From an uncultured Bacteroidales bacterium (lineage in GTDB: Bacteria > Bacteroidota > Bacteroidia > Bacteroidales > Muribaculaceae): a DNA stretch of 49,910 nucleotides. How positions within the stretch are numbered: the stretch's first letter is position 1; each line of letters begins with the position of its first letter. A program made the translations under genes and the position numbers. The notes beneath the pieces were generated by a model. That model worked only from the letters and a program-made list of their open reading frames with translations. It did not search any database and was not told the origin of the DNA. The stretch lies in the NCBI GenBank assembly GCA_902784675.1, contig CACZVR010000050.1, positions 1-49,910 of the forward strand, in the 5' to 3' direction. Below are positions 23,765 to 31,648 of this stretch, piece after piece.

Positions 23765-25339
23765 ATGAATAAGACAGTTTTGAGATATTGTTGGGTGCTT
23801 GTCATGTTGGTGGCAGTGTCTCTCACCGCTCTTTCCGATGATGCAGCGCGGGTGCGTGTCGGCCTCGCCTGGCAACCCAATGACGCCGCCTATGAACGCG
23901 TCATCCTCTCCATCGAGCAGGCCGGTGGTGAGGCTGTGATTTTGCCTCAGATGCGTCCCGCTGGCTTTGACTATGACGGCATGAGTCTTTGTCCGCAGTA
24001 TGTCGATGAAATGGGTGTTTTGTGCCCGCAGTATGCCGACATCGTCAAGCGTGACACCTATCACGGCACCGATGCCGAGGTGCTGCTGGCGGGTGTGCAG
24101 GCGGTCGTTTTCTTGGGTGGCGGTGATATCAGTTCCACGCTGTTTGCCGTCCCTCAGACGTGGCACGGCCTCACCGATGACAGCCCTGCCGACGCCACAC
24201 GCGACGTGTCGGAGTACCTGACGATGGCCTATTGTCTGGATCATGACATTCCCGTGCTGGGCCTATGTCGCGGCATGCAGATGCTGGGTGTTGTTTCAGG
24301 GGCATCGCTCATTCAGGATCTAGGCACTTATTACGAAGGCTTGGGCAAGCCCTATCACTACCTGCACCGCATGCAACGCGATGCAGCGGGTAAGCGTTAC
24401 TACACCCCTCACGACGTGGTGGTGACCGACAGCACCTCGTTGCTATATGGTCTCGTGGGTGCCGACATCATCCGTGACGTGCCCTCGTGGCACCATCAGG
24501 TCGTGGGTGATGTGACGGGCACTCCATTGCGTGTCACAGGCATCACACCCACCGATGGTGTGGACATCATCGAGGCCATCGAGCGCACCGACAAGCACTT
24601 TGCCCTGGGTGTGCAGTTCCACCCCGAGGAGGCCTTGAAAAAGCATCTCAAAAACGAGCCTGACGCCTCCCGCTTCATGCCTCTTGCCGATGCCCTCAAA
24701 TACTTCACAGCCTTCATCGCTCATGCCCAACAAGGCCGCACCTTCATCCCCGGTCGCGCCTACACCCGCTCGGATACAACGGTTTATCCCAAAACCGCTG
24801 CCGAGTGCTACAACTTTTTCGCAGTGCTGGGGCGTGCCGAGCAAGGCTCCCTGGATGGCGCCATGGCCGAGTTGTCACTGCTCTTGAACCTGTATGAGCG
24901 TCGCCATCCCGATGCCGGTGACGTGCCCATTCAAGAAGTCGCCAAGTGGGCGACCGAGTGCGGCTGGTTCGCACATGCCAGTCGTCGCTGGGAGAAGACT
25001 GCTTCGCCCGAGTATCTGGCCGTGGCCCGTAACGTCCTGGCCGGGAATCGTGTCATGCCATCAAACATCGTTGAGCATGATTGCCGTGAAGATCTGGCCT
25101 ATATCGAGACCTATGGCGTCAGATACAGCCCCTATCAACAAGATAAGTATGTGAGCGGCGTTACCGTGTGCTATCAGGCTCCGGTGCACGAGCACAACGG
25201 GCGCAAGTACGGCTTCAGGCATCCCTCTCACTGGGTGTTCTACAGTTTCCCCGCACCCAAGAGCGACCCCTTCGGCTGGTTGTGCGACGAGGGCTGCGGT
25301 CACGAGAACGTGACCAACGAGGAAGACATTGTCCGATAA
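23765..25339 (+). CDS. Peptidase C26-like gamma-glutamyl hydrolase with long C-terminal extension
   Basis: A 524-aa protein with an N-terminal signal-like segment (to about residue 24). A class I glutamine-amidotransferase fold follows: VFLGGGDISSTLF near 117-129, the nucleophile in GLCRGMQMLGV with Cys168, DVPSWHHQ near 240, and VQFHPEEAL near 284-292 with the catalytic His and Glu. This matches gamma-glutamyl-GABA hydrolase (PuuD-like) enzymes. Unusually, about 200 further residues follow (from TFIPGRAYT), with WFAHASRRWEKTASPEYLAVA and a C-terminal HPSHWVFYSF, that I cannot assign. An export signal is odd for PuuD and fits peptide recycling in the periplasm. Confidence 0.82.
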   Translation: MNKTVLRYCWVLVMLVAVSLTALSDDAARVRVGLAWQPNDAAYERVILSIEQAGGEAVILPQMRPAGFDYDGMSLCPQYVDEMGVLCPQYADIVKRDTYHGTDAEVLLAGVQAVVFLGGGDISSTLFAVPQTWHGLTDDSPADATRDVSEYLTMAYCLDHDIPVLGLCRGMQMLGVVSGASLIQDLGTYYEGLGKPYHYLHRMQRDAAGKRYYTPHDVVVTDSTSLLYGLVGADIIRDVPSWHHQVVGDVTGTPLRVTGITPTDGVDIIEAIERTDKHFALGVQFHPEEALKKHLKNEPDASRFMPLADALKYFTAFIAHAQQGRTFIPGRAYTRSDTTVYPKTAAECYNFFAVLGRAEQGSLDGAMAELSLLLNLYERRHPDAGDVPIQEVAKWATECGWFAHASRRWEKTASPEYLAVARNVLAGNRVMPSNIVEHDCREDLAYIETYGVRYSPYQQDKYVSGVTVCYQAPVHEHNGRKYGFRHPSHWVFYSFPAPKSDPFGWLCDEGCGHENVTNEEDIVR

Positions 25340-25351
25340 TTCCGGGTGTTT

Positions 25352-27109
25352 TTAGAGTAGCATCAGGGGCATCTCTAATGGGGATTCCTTGAAGAGGTAT
25401 TCTGCTAATTGATTGATATTTAGCGATATCTCAATGCTTTTGCAACGTGGAATGCGTTGCACCGTGCCGTCCTTGATGGCATAGCAGCCGTTGTTCTCGC
25501 TGATGTGCTCGTCCCCGGTGACACGCAGCGCGAGTGATACCCCAGGATGAGTCGACGCATAGAGTCGCAAGGCTTCCCTCACGTTGATGACGCGCACCAT
25601 CCCCTTGTAATGCGGTTTGACGAGGTAATAGGCCTTGTCAAAGCGACTATAGGCTTGCAGCGTTTCCCAATTGAGTTTGTCTTGAAGTACCACGCATGGG
25701 CGTGACTGCTGCCACCGATCATAGGCGTCAAAGCCGTTTTCCACCACGTTTTCATCTTGCTGCGGAGCGGTGCCCACCTGGGCATAGCCCAGTTTCTCAT
25801 ACATCGCCTGCAGGCCCTCTTGTTCAATCAGCAATGTGGAAAACACCTTGCCCTGGCACAGGAGCCCGCGGTGCATATACTTGAACAGGCGTGAAATCAA
25901 GTGCTTGCCACGGAACTCGGGCAGCGTGCCCACAGCATAGAGATAGACGGCGTCGGCACGTTTGCCAGAGTAGTTCACAGAGTAGGGTAGCGCTTGTGCT
26001 GCCGATATGACTTGGCCTTCTTCGATGCGGCAATAATTGCCAGCAGGGGCATACACGCGCGAGAAAAAGATGTCGAGCGCCTCTTTGCGGTCGTTGAACA
26101 CCGTCTGCATCAACAGTCGCACACCTTCACGTTTGAGCTGCTCTAGCGTGGTCGACAGTTTGGGATAGGAAATGGCACGGTCTTTCTTGATTTGATAAGC
26201 AGGGTGGTAGGATGACTTAGCGCGTCGCAGTCCGGGTAAGCCTAGGTCCTCCTCCAGGTTGATATAGGTGTACTGCTCGGGTATCTGTTGCATGAAGTGG
26301 TGGCGCACGACGGTATACACACCCTTGTAGTTGATGTCACCCTTCTCGACGCACAGGTCAAACGTGTTGCCGTTGATGGGCACGCCATAGGTGAATGCCA
26401 CGATGTTACCATCCACGAACAATGCCCCGCCTATGGCTCCGAATTGTTCCCAATTATCAAATACCTGACTGATGGATTCACGCTCCATCACCTTGCTGTC
26501 GGCACCCTGGAGGTGGCCGATGGCCTCGGCGTTGTCGCTCCAGCGTTGCAGCAGCTGCAGGCACTCGGGAAACAGGGAGGGCTCTATCGGGCGGTATTCG
26601 TGGTTAGGGTAGAATCGGGGAAATTGGGCCAGGTGCTGACGTTTAGGTCGCAAGGCATGCCCGGGAAGATTGATGATGTCCTCCTTCAGACAGATGTAGT
26701 CATAGCGCTCGGTCAACGGCTCGCTGAACTCAAACTCACCTGGAAAAGCCTGTTGCAGGAAGTCGATTCCTGGTTGATTCAGATTGATGATGCTGAAGGG
26801 CTGGTAATGGGCAAAGCATTCGTCGCGCAGCGCACGGATGACGCATTCCAGACAACCCTCGCCGGCCTCGGCCACTCGGGGATGCTCAACACCCTCGGGC
26901 ACTGGCGGCAATGGCATGGTGTGGGTGTATTGACCGTCATAGATGAACCGCAGCACCAGATATCCCTTGACGATGGCATACTCCAGTCCGTAGTGGTTCC
27001 ACGTGAGCAGGTTAATGGCGCTCCACTCGCAGCCTTGGACATCGTCCCACCGCAGATAAGGGCGGATGATGTCCAGGTCCTCAAAGCTTATCGACTTATA
27101 CTCGATCAT
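25352..27109 (-). CDS. DUF2156 phosphatidylglycerol-lysyltransferase-like protein fused to GNAT acetyltransferase
   Basis: A 585-aa fusion. Residues 1 to about 290 form the DUF2156 double-GNAT-like fold found at the C-terminus of MprF (ISFEDLDIIRPYLRWDD, WSAINLLTWNHYGLEYAIV, the YDYICLKEDI strand and VDGNIVAFTYGVPINGNTFD). From about 300 to 460 a GNAT domain has acetyl-CoA-binding VGTLPEFRGKHLISRLF near 395-411 and the YEKLGYAQVG C-terminal strand. The last 90 residues look like the SCP2-type tail of Eis-like proteins (LALRVTGDEHISENNGCYAI). No membrane segment is visible. The substrate could be an aminoacylated or N-terminal amine, but this is unknown. It is tail-to-tail with the C26 gene. 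Confidence 0.82.
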   Translation of the reverse strand: MIEYKSISFEDLDIIRPYLRWDDVQGCEWSAINLLTWNHYGLEYAIVKGYLVLRFIYDGQYTHTMPLPPVPEGVEHPRVAEAGEGCLECVIRALRDECFAHYQPFSIINLNQPGIDFLQQAFPGEFEFSEPLTERYDYICLKEDIINLPGHALRPKRQHLAQFPRFYPNHEYRPIEPSLFPECLQLLQRWSDNAEAIGHLQGADSKVMERESISQVFDNWEQFGAIGGALFVDGNIVAFTYGVPINGNTFDLCVEKGDINYKGVYTVVRHHFMQQIPEQYTYINLEEDLGLPGLRRAKSSYHPAYQIKKDRAISYPKLSTTLEQLKREGVRLLMQTVFNDRKEALDIFFSRVYAPAGNYCRIEEGQVISAAQALPYSVNYSGKRADAVYLYAVGTLPEFRGKHLISRLFKYMHRGLLCQGKVFSTLLIEQEGLQAMYEKLGYAQVGTAPQQDENVVENGFDAYDRWQQSRPCVVLQDKLNWETLQAYSRFDKAYYLVKPHYKGMVRVINVREALRLYASTHPGVSLALRVTGDEHISENNGCYAIKDGTVQRIPRCKSIEISLNINQLAEYLFKESPLEMPLMLL

Positions 27110-27129
27110 CAGGTGAAGTGCTGGGGAGC

Positions 27130-28206
27130 TTACTTGGTCGTGGTGTAGTATCCCATTGCTTCAAGTTCATCTTTGCTCATCTCCTTGCTGTGCAGACCAA
27201 CGCGCTCCATCTCACAAGTTCCGTCCTTCTTGACGGTGATTCTCACAAGCAGGTCGTCACCGCCATTGGGATGATCCTTAAAGTTCATCGATGGCATGGT
27301 GATGTGACGCACACCGTTAAACATGCGGTCATCCCAGGCGTGGACATGTCCCCAAAAGGCGATGGACGTGCCCCACTCCGAGAGTTTGTTGAGCAGATAG
27401 TACAACTCCTCGCGGCAATAGGTCGAGGCAAACTCGTTCATTGACGGGCGGAAGATGTTGGTGTGGGTGAAGGTGAAAGTATTGCGAATTGGTTTGTCGT
27501 CATTCTCTAAGGCCTTATTCTCGATAGCGTCTATCTGGAAATCTCCTAATGTGCCATTGGCCGAGTCCAGGAAGATAAAGCGGTCGTATTTTTCGCCCAC
27601 TTTGACGGTGAACTCATAGAATGAGGTCTTAAATTGGTCGCAGAACAAGGACCATCCGTTATGGGTGATATCATGATTGCCCACGACGGGGTAAAATGGC
27701 AAATTCCAGTCATCCCAAGGTCTAAGGTAATTCTTCGTGAATTTCTCGATCCTTTGATCGTAAAACATTCCATCGTCAGCCGTGTGGTGTTCATCAATGA
27801 GAGCTTTGATGTATTTATGCTTCCATGTTCTGGTTGCATCATACAGTGCCGCCTTGGTGTTGTAATAGTACTCTGGCTTGGTGTCTGCAAGGTCGCCCAG
27901 GTGGCAATAGAACAGGTCATCGTTTTCGATGCCTGTCTGCACCATTTCGGCCAGTCGGCCAGGATCGAAGGTAACGTGGCTGTCGCTGCCCACAAGGAAA
28001 GAATATTCGTCGATGCTGTCGGCAAGAATCCAGTCCAAATCTTCACCATAATAGGTGTAGTAAATCAACGACTGTCTCACACGGTCGTCAACACTGGTGT
28101 TGGCCATGAGTACGCCTTGAGGGCTCACTTTCTCACAAGAACTGAATAAACCGCATCCTGCCAGCAGAGCGGTTGCCATTAGGCTATATAATATTGACTT
28201 TTTCAT
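27130..28206 (-). CDS. Calcineurin-like metallophosphoesterase, lipoprotein
   Basis: A 358-aa protein. The signal ends in LLAGC, so Cys18 is probably lipidated. The metallophosphoesterase metal-binding motifs are in order: SDSHVTF near 73 (variant of DxH), HLGDLADTKPEYYY near 101 (GDxxD), GNHDITHNGW near 173 (GNHD), FTHTN near 250, and FWGHVHAWDD near 283 (GHxH). The mature enzyme should face the periplasm or the surface. The substrate is not evident. It is 20 bp before the DUF2156 gene in transcription order, so they may share a transcript. Confidence 0.88.
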   Translation of the reverse strand: MKKSILYSLMATALLAGCGLFSSCEKVSPQGVLMANTSVDDRVRQSLIYYTYYGEDLDWILADSIDEYSFLVGSDSHVTFDPGRLAEMVQTGIENDDLFYCHLGDLADTKPEYYYNTKAALYDATRTWKHKYIKALIDEHHTADDGMFYDQRIEKFTKNYLRPWDDWNLPFYPVVGNHDITHNGWSLFCDQFKTSFYEFTVKVGEKYDRFIFLDSANGTLGDFQIDAIENKALENDDKPIRNTFTFTHTNIFRPSMNEFASTYCREELYYLLNKLSEWGTSIAFWGHVHAWDDRMFNGVRHITMPSMNFKDHPNGGDDLLVRITVKKDGTCEMERVGLHSKEMSKDELEAMGYYTTTK

Positions 28207-28248
28207 AATGATTTCGTTGTTTTTCGGTTTTTAGTTTGCGGCTCCCCA

Positions 28249-28280
28249 ACTAGAAACTAGGGACAAGAAACTAGAAACTC
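28249..28280 (+). repeat. ACTAGAAAC short tandem repeat
   Basis: Units AACTAGAAACTAGGGACAAG and AAACTAGAAACTC follow each other and stop two bases before the TAA of the next minus-strand gene. It belongs to the set of 7-10 bp tandem arrays in this window. Confidence 0.7.
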
Positions 28281-28282
28281 AA

Positions 28283-29005
28283 TTATTTCCATCGATAGAT
28301 TAAACCTAGTTTGCCTGTTGTCTCATATCTGCTTGCCAACTGGCTCATCGAGCCAGCAGGGCGGATGTTGAACTCGCCGAACATCTTCCACCTGGAATTA
28401 AACTTGTAGTAAAAGTCCAGACCCCAGTTGATGTTCCAGTTCTCGTAGTAGAAGTCGTCATAGTTGCGGAACAGCAGACCCACGTTCCAGTTGTTGGTGC
28501 GGGGGCGCAGTGTGGCATGGGCGCCGAAGGTGAGCGTCGGCAGCTCGGTATACCCGCTCTTGCCTATCGTGTAGTTAATGAGTGTTTCGCCCAAGGTGAT
28601 GTCCCAGTAGCCGCGCTCAAAACGAATCGAGATATTGCCGTCAATCTCGTTGGTCTTGTACTTGAAGTAACGGTTATACAACAATTCGGCGCTGGCAAAC
28701 ATGTGAAACGATTTGACTTTGAAGTGATACTCTCCCTTGGCCTTGATGCCGTACAACTCCTTGGTGTACTGCAGGTTGGCGCCACCATCCACGCTCCAAT
28801 GGTCATTAAAATAATGCTTGTAATGCAAGGTGTTGCCGATGCACGGGCCGGTGATGATGTTCTTGCCCACTGTCACCGAGGCCGATGCCTCGTGCTCATG
28901 TTCCCCGTCAAACGTGTGCTCACCGCTATAGTATTGGGCAAGCGCCGTGCTGGCGGTGAAAGCGAGAATGATTGCGATTACAATTCGTTGCTTAAATGAT
29001 GCCAT
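28283..29005 (-). CDS. Small outer-membrane beta-barrel protein
   Basis: A 240-aa protein with a signal peptide (residues 1-23, ending ALA). Then alternating polar/hydrophobic strands with many Tyr and Trp (NTLHYKHYFNDHWSVDGGAN, LQYTKELYGIKAKGEYHFKV, RFERGYWDITLGETLINY) and a C-terminal strand ending in YRWK. This is the composition of an 8-10 strand barrel. HTFDGEHEHEASASV near the mature N-terminus is His/Glu-rich. I do not recognise a named family. It has its own -7 box. Confidence 0.7.
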   Translation of the reverse strand: MASFKQRIVIAIILAFTASTALAQYYSGEHTFDGEHEHEASASVTVGKNIITGPCIGNTLHYKHYFNDHWSVDGGANLQYTKELYGIKAKGEYHFKVKSFHMFASAELLYNRYFKYKTNEIDGNISIRFERGYWDITLGETLINYTIGKSGYTELPTLTFGAHATLRPRTNNWNVGLLFRNYDDFYYENWNINWGLDFYYKFNSRWKMFGEFNIRPAGSMSQLASRYETTGKLGLIYRWK

Positions 29006-29044
29006 AAAGATATAATGTTGATAAGCCTATTTTTTTGGGTGGTG

Positions 29045-29052
29045 CAAAGGTA
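29045..29052 (-). promoter_or_regulatory. Promoter -7 element of the small barrel gene
   Basis: TACCTTTG on the minus strand, about 40 bp before the start at 29005. The upstream side is occupied by the CTAAA-type tandem repeat at 29061-29088. Confidence 0.55.
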
Positions 29053-29060
29053 CAAAAAAA

Positions 29061-29088
29061 GGTTTTAGCTTTTAGGCTTTAGCTTTCA
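29061..29088 (-). repeat. AGCTAAAGCC tandem repeat, minus orientation
   Basis: On the minus strand it reads AAAGCTAAAGCC then TAAAAGCTAAAACC. It is the same unit family as at 29577, 34574 and 41691, here inverted and between two divergent promoters. Confidence 0.7.
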
Positions 29089-29097
29089 GTTTTTTAT

Positions 29098-29105
29098 TAC
29101 CTTTG
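29098..29105 (+). promoter_or_regulatory. Promoter -7 element of the rhodanese gene
   Basis: TACCTTTG, 26 bp before the ATG at 29132. The region upstream is the tandem repeat, and no good TTG is present. Confidence 0.5.
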
Positions 29106-29131
29106 CCTCAATTTACTAAGAATACAGTGTT

Positions 29132-29572
29132 ATGATTATCTTAATGATTGACATTAAATCCTTGTTAATGCTGGCCGTTGTGACCATCATCCTTATCTCG
29201 TGTGCTAGAATCTTCAGTAAGGGCTCTGGTCGTGGCGATAAACAGCTGCTCGCGCCCTATTCTCGCGTCAATGTTGATGAGTTCCAGTCGCTCATTGCCG
29301 ACCCCAATGTGCAGTTGCTTGACGTGCGCACCCAGGAGGAATTCGACGAGGGGCACATTGCTGGCGCCATGTTGGTTGACGTGAACGACAGCGCCTTTGT
29401 CGAGAAGGCCGCCGCCGTGCTCGACGTGCAGCGTCCTGTCGCCGTCTATTGCCGCAGTGGCCGACGCAGCGCCCGTGCCGCCAGTCTGCTCACCGAGAAT
29501 CACTTCAAGGTGACCAACCTCAATGGCGGAGTGATGGCATGGCAAGACGCAGGCAAAACCCTCATCAAATAA
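29132..29572 (+). CDS. Rhodanese-like domain lipoprotein
   Basis: A 146-aa protein. A membrane-like N-terminus ends in a lipobox LISC, with Cys24, so it is likely lipidated and periplasmic. One rhodanese domain follows: LLDVRTQEEFDEGHIAGAM near 62-80 and the active-site loop CRSGRRS near 107-113, with Cys107 as the sulfur acceptor, then NGGVMAWQDAGK. Single-domain rhodaneses move sulfane sulfur; the partner is unknown. The start could be Met5 (29144). Confidence 0.88.
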   Translation: MIILMIDIKSLLMLAVVTIILISCARIFSKGSGRGDKQLLAPYSRVNVDEFQSLIADPNVQLLDVRTQEEFDEGHIAGAMLVDVNDSAFVEKAAAVLDVQRPVAVYCRSGRRSARAASLLTENHFKVTNLNGGVMAWQDAGKTLIK

Positions 29573-29576
29573 CCCC

Positions 29577-29610
29577 CCTAAAGCCTAACACCTAAAGCCT
29601 AATGCCTAAA
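29577..29610 (+). repeat. CCTAAAGCCTAA tandem repeat
   Basis: Four to five telomere-like 7-8 bp units (CCTAAAGC, CTAACAC, CCTAAAGC, CTAATGC, CTAAA) between the rhodanese stop and the Nudix gene. One unit carries the Nudix ATG. Confidence 0.8.
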
Positions 29611-30000
29611 AAAGAATATAACGTCGTGGCTGCCGTCATCGAGGTCAACGGCAAGGTGTTGTGCATGCAGCGCGGCAAGACCCGCTACAGCTACACCAGC
29701 CACTTGTGGGAGTTCCCCGGCGGCAAAATCGAGCTGGGCGAGACACCCCAGCAGGCCCTGCACCGCGAACTGCTCGAGGAGATGGACCTTGACGTCGAGG
29801 TGCACGAGCATCTCGCTACCGTCACCCACGACTATCCCGACTTCACCATCACCCTCGCCGCCTATCGTTGCGTGGCGTCAACCACCGCTTTCACCATGCG
29901 CGAGCATGCCGCCTGCTGCTGGCTCCGATGGGATGAACTGTCGACCTTGCCCTGGTGTGCCGCCGACGAGCGACTCATCGCCCTCTTCCCTCAGAAATAA
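29602..30000 (+). CDS. MutT-like Nudix hydrolase
   Basis: A 132-aa enzyme like the 8-oxo-dGTP or CTP pyrophosphohydrolases that cleanse the nucleotide pool. The Nudix box is GGKIELGETPQQALHRELLEE near 38-58, keeping the REUxEE residues; the usual Gly after EE is replaced (EEMDL). WEFPGG precedes it and the C-terminus has LRWDELSTLPWCAADERLI, as in MutT proteins. The ATG at 29602 is the only plausible start and lies inside the tandem repeat, so translation begins in repeat DNA 29 bp after the rhodanese stop. Confidence 0.9.
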   Translation: MPKKEYNVVAAVIEVNGKVLCMQRGKTRYSYTSHLWEFPGGKIELGETPQQALHRELLEEMDLDVEVHEHLATVTHDYPDFTITLAAYRCVASTTAFTMREHAACCWLRWDELSTLPWCAADERLIALFPQK

Positions 30001-30078
30001 TTTTAAAATTTTAATTTGTTTTCATTTCCCGTGCGCAGCACGGTTATGTGCCACAGGGCCAACTGCTATATCGTTTGT

Positions 30079-30125
30079 TTAAACGGATGGCATACGCATT
30101 CTGTGTGCGTATGCCATCCGTTTAA
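30079..30125. repeat. 20-bp-stem palindrome
   Basis: A perfect stem of 20 bp (arm TTAAACGGATGGCATACGCA) with a 7-base loop, read as 30079-30098 and 30106-30125. No T-run follows, so it is more a palindromic repeat than a classical terminator for the Nudix gene, although it could stop transcripts from both sides. Confidence 0.75.
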
Positions 30126-30129
30126 TCCC

Positions 30130-30254
30130 TCTAATTCGCCGACAAAAAGCGAATGCGTATGCCAAAGATAAATCTTAGCGCCTTAGCGTCTTAGCGTGAG
30201 GCTCTATGAGCGCGGATGCCTAATCAGTTGAATTCGCGCAATTCGTAGTTAAAA
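30130..30254 (+). repeat. Composite intergenic repeat: CTTAGCG array and GCGGATGC/AATTCG tail
   Basis: It holds CTTAGCGCCTTAGCGTCTTAG then CGTGAG (30174-30200), followed by GAGCGCGGATGCC and the AATTCGCG-AATTCGTAGTTAAAA tail (30208-30254). The first part recurs at 37031 and the second at 8218-8355. It ends two bases before the stop codon of the next minus-strand gene. Confidence 0.75.
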
Positions 30255-30256
30255 TA

Positions 30257-31453
30257 TTACGCCTCCAGGTCGATGTTGAACTGCTCGTGCCAGGGCAGAC
30301 CCTGCTCGTTGAGCACTGCCAGGAACGGATCGGGATCAAACTCCTCGACGTTGTGAACGCCCGGCTTGCGCCACAGCCCTTTCAGGAACATCATCGCACC
30401 CGTCATGGCGGGAACTCCCGTCGTGTAGCTCACAGCCTGCATGCCAGTCTCCTCAAAGGCCTTGTGGTGGTCGCAGTTGTTGTAGATGTAATAGGTCAAC
30501 GGCTTGCCCTCCTTGTCGGTACCGCTGATGCGGCAGCCGATGCTCGTCTCGCCGGTGTAGTTCTCGCCCAGGTCCTGCGGGTTGGGTAGCACGGCTTTCA
30601 GGAACTGCAGCGGCACGATTTCCATGCCCTGGTAGTTGATGGGCTCGATGCTTGCCATGCCGATGTCCTGGATCACGCGCAGGTGGGTCAGGTACTCTTC
30701 ACCGAAGGTCATCCAGAAGCGTGCCCTGCGCAGGGTGGGGAAGTTGATGACCAGCGACTCCAGCTCCTCATGATACATCAGGTAGCTCTCGCGCGGACCG
30801 ATCATGGGGTAGGTGAGCGGCTTGTGGATCTCAAGCGCACCGGTCTCCACCCATTTGCCGTTCTCCCAGTAACGGCCCTTCTGGGTGATCTCGCGGATGT
30901 TGATTTCGGGGTTGAAGTTGGTGGCGAATGCCTTGCCGTGGTTACCGGCATTGCAGTCCACGATGTCCAGCGTGTGCATCTCACCGAAGTGGTGTTTGGC
31001 GGCATAGGCGGTATAGACGCCGCTCACACCCGGGTCAAAGCCGCAGCCCAGGATGGCCGTCAGCCCAGCCTGCTCAAAGCGCTCACGATAGGCCCACTGC
31101 CAGCTGTACTCAAAGTGTGCCTCGTCCCTGGGCTCATAGTTGGCAGTGTCCAGATAGTGCACGCCGCAGCGCAGGCAAGCCTCCATGATGGTCAGGTCCT
31201 GATAGGGCAACGCCAGGTTGATGACCATGTCGGGGCGATGGCGCTCCAGCAGGGCAACCAGCTGGTCCACGTCGTCGGCATCCACCTGGTCGGTGCTGAT
31301 GTTGTCCTTGCCGATGGCTTTGGCCACAGCATCACACTTGGCGCGGTTGCGCGAGGCAATCACGATCTCGTTGAACACGTCAGGGTTTTGCGCGCACTTG
31401 TGGGCGCACACGGTGCCGACGCCACCGCATCCGATGATAATGACTTTGCTCAT
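30257..31453 (-). CDS. Carboxynorspermidine/carboxyspermidine synthase-like (saccharopine dehydrogenase family)
   Basis: A 398-aa NAD(P)H-dependent enzyme. The dinucleotide fold is KVIIIGCGGVGTVCAHKCAQ near 3-22. LALPYQDLTIMEACLRCGVH, YLDTANYEPRDEAHFEYSWQ, GCGFDPGVSGVYTAYA near 150-165, and VDCNAGNHGKAFATNFNPEI follow. This matches the enzyme that joins aspartate semialdehyde with a diamine to form carboxy(nor)spermidine, giving spermidine or norspermidine after a decarboxylase; no decarboxylase gene is in the window. The start is the ATG at 31453 (MSKVIII), since the promoter lies at 31480-31510. An earlier Met at 31522 is upstream of it. Confidence 0.88.
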   Translation of the reverse strand: MSKVIIIGCGGVGTVCAHKCAQNPDVFNEIVIASRNRAKCDAVAKAIGKDNISTDQVDADDVDQLVALLERHRPDMVINLALPYQDLTIMEACLRCGVHYLDTANYEPRDEAHFEYSWQWAYRERFEQAGLTAILGCGFDPGVSGVYTAYAAKHHFGEMHTLDIVDCNAGNHGKAFATNFNPEINIREITQKGRYWENGKWVETGALEIHKPLTYPMIGPRESYLMYHEELESLVINFPTLRRARFWMTFGEEYLTHLRVIQDIGMASIEPINYQGMEIVPLQFLKAVLPNPQDLGENYTGETSIGCRISGTDKEGKPLTYYIYNNCDHHKAFEETGMQAVSYTTGVPAMTGAMMFLKGLWRKPGVHNVEEFDPDPFLAVLNEQGLPWHEQFNIDLEA

Positions 31454-31479
31454 AATTGGTCTCTCATTTTTCTCTCCTG

Positions 31480-31510
31480 CAAATGTACGGCATTTTGCGC
31501 ACAACACCAA
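31480..31510 (-). promoter_or_regulatory. Promoter of the carboxynorspermidine synthase-like gene
   Basis: On the minus strand TTG (31508-31510), 20 bp, TACATTTG (31480-31487). The start codon is 27 bp downstream. Confidence 0.7.
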
Positions 31511-31581
31511 AAGATGAGGCAAAATATAATGACCCTCCTTACTGTTTTCGTCTATAAAAACGGGTGATTAAGCGAATTTTC

Positions 31582-31612
31582 TTGCCAGATTTTTCGCTTT
31601 CATGTATTTTTG
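31582..31612 (+). promoter_or_regulatory. Promoter of the large outer-membrane barrel gene
   Basis: TTG (31582-31584), 20 bp, TATTTTTG (31605-31612). It rules out the in-frame ATG at 31610 as a start. Confidence 0.75.
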
Positions 31613-31648
31613 CGGCTCAAATCACACATTACTATATATAAACACGAC

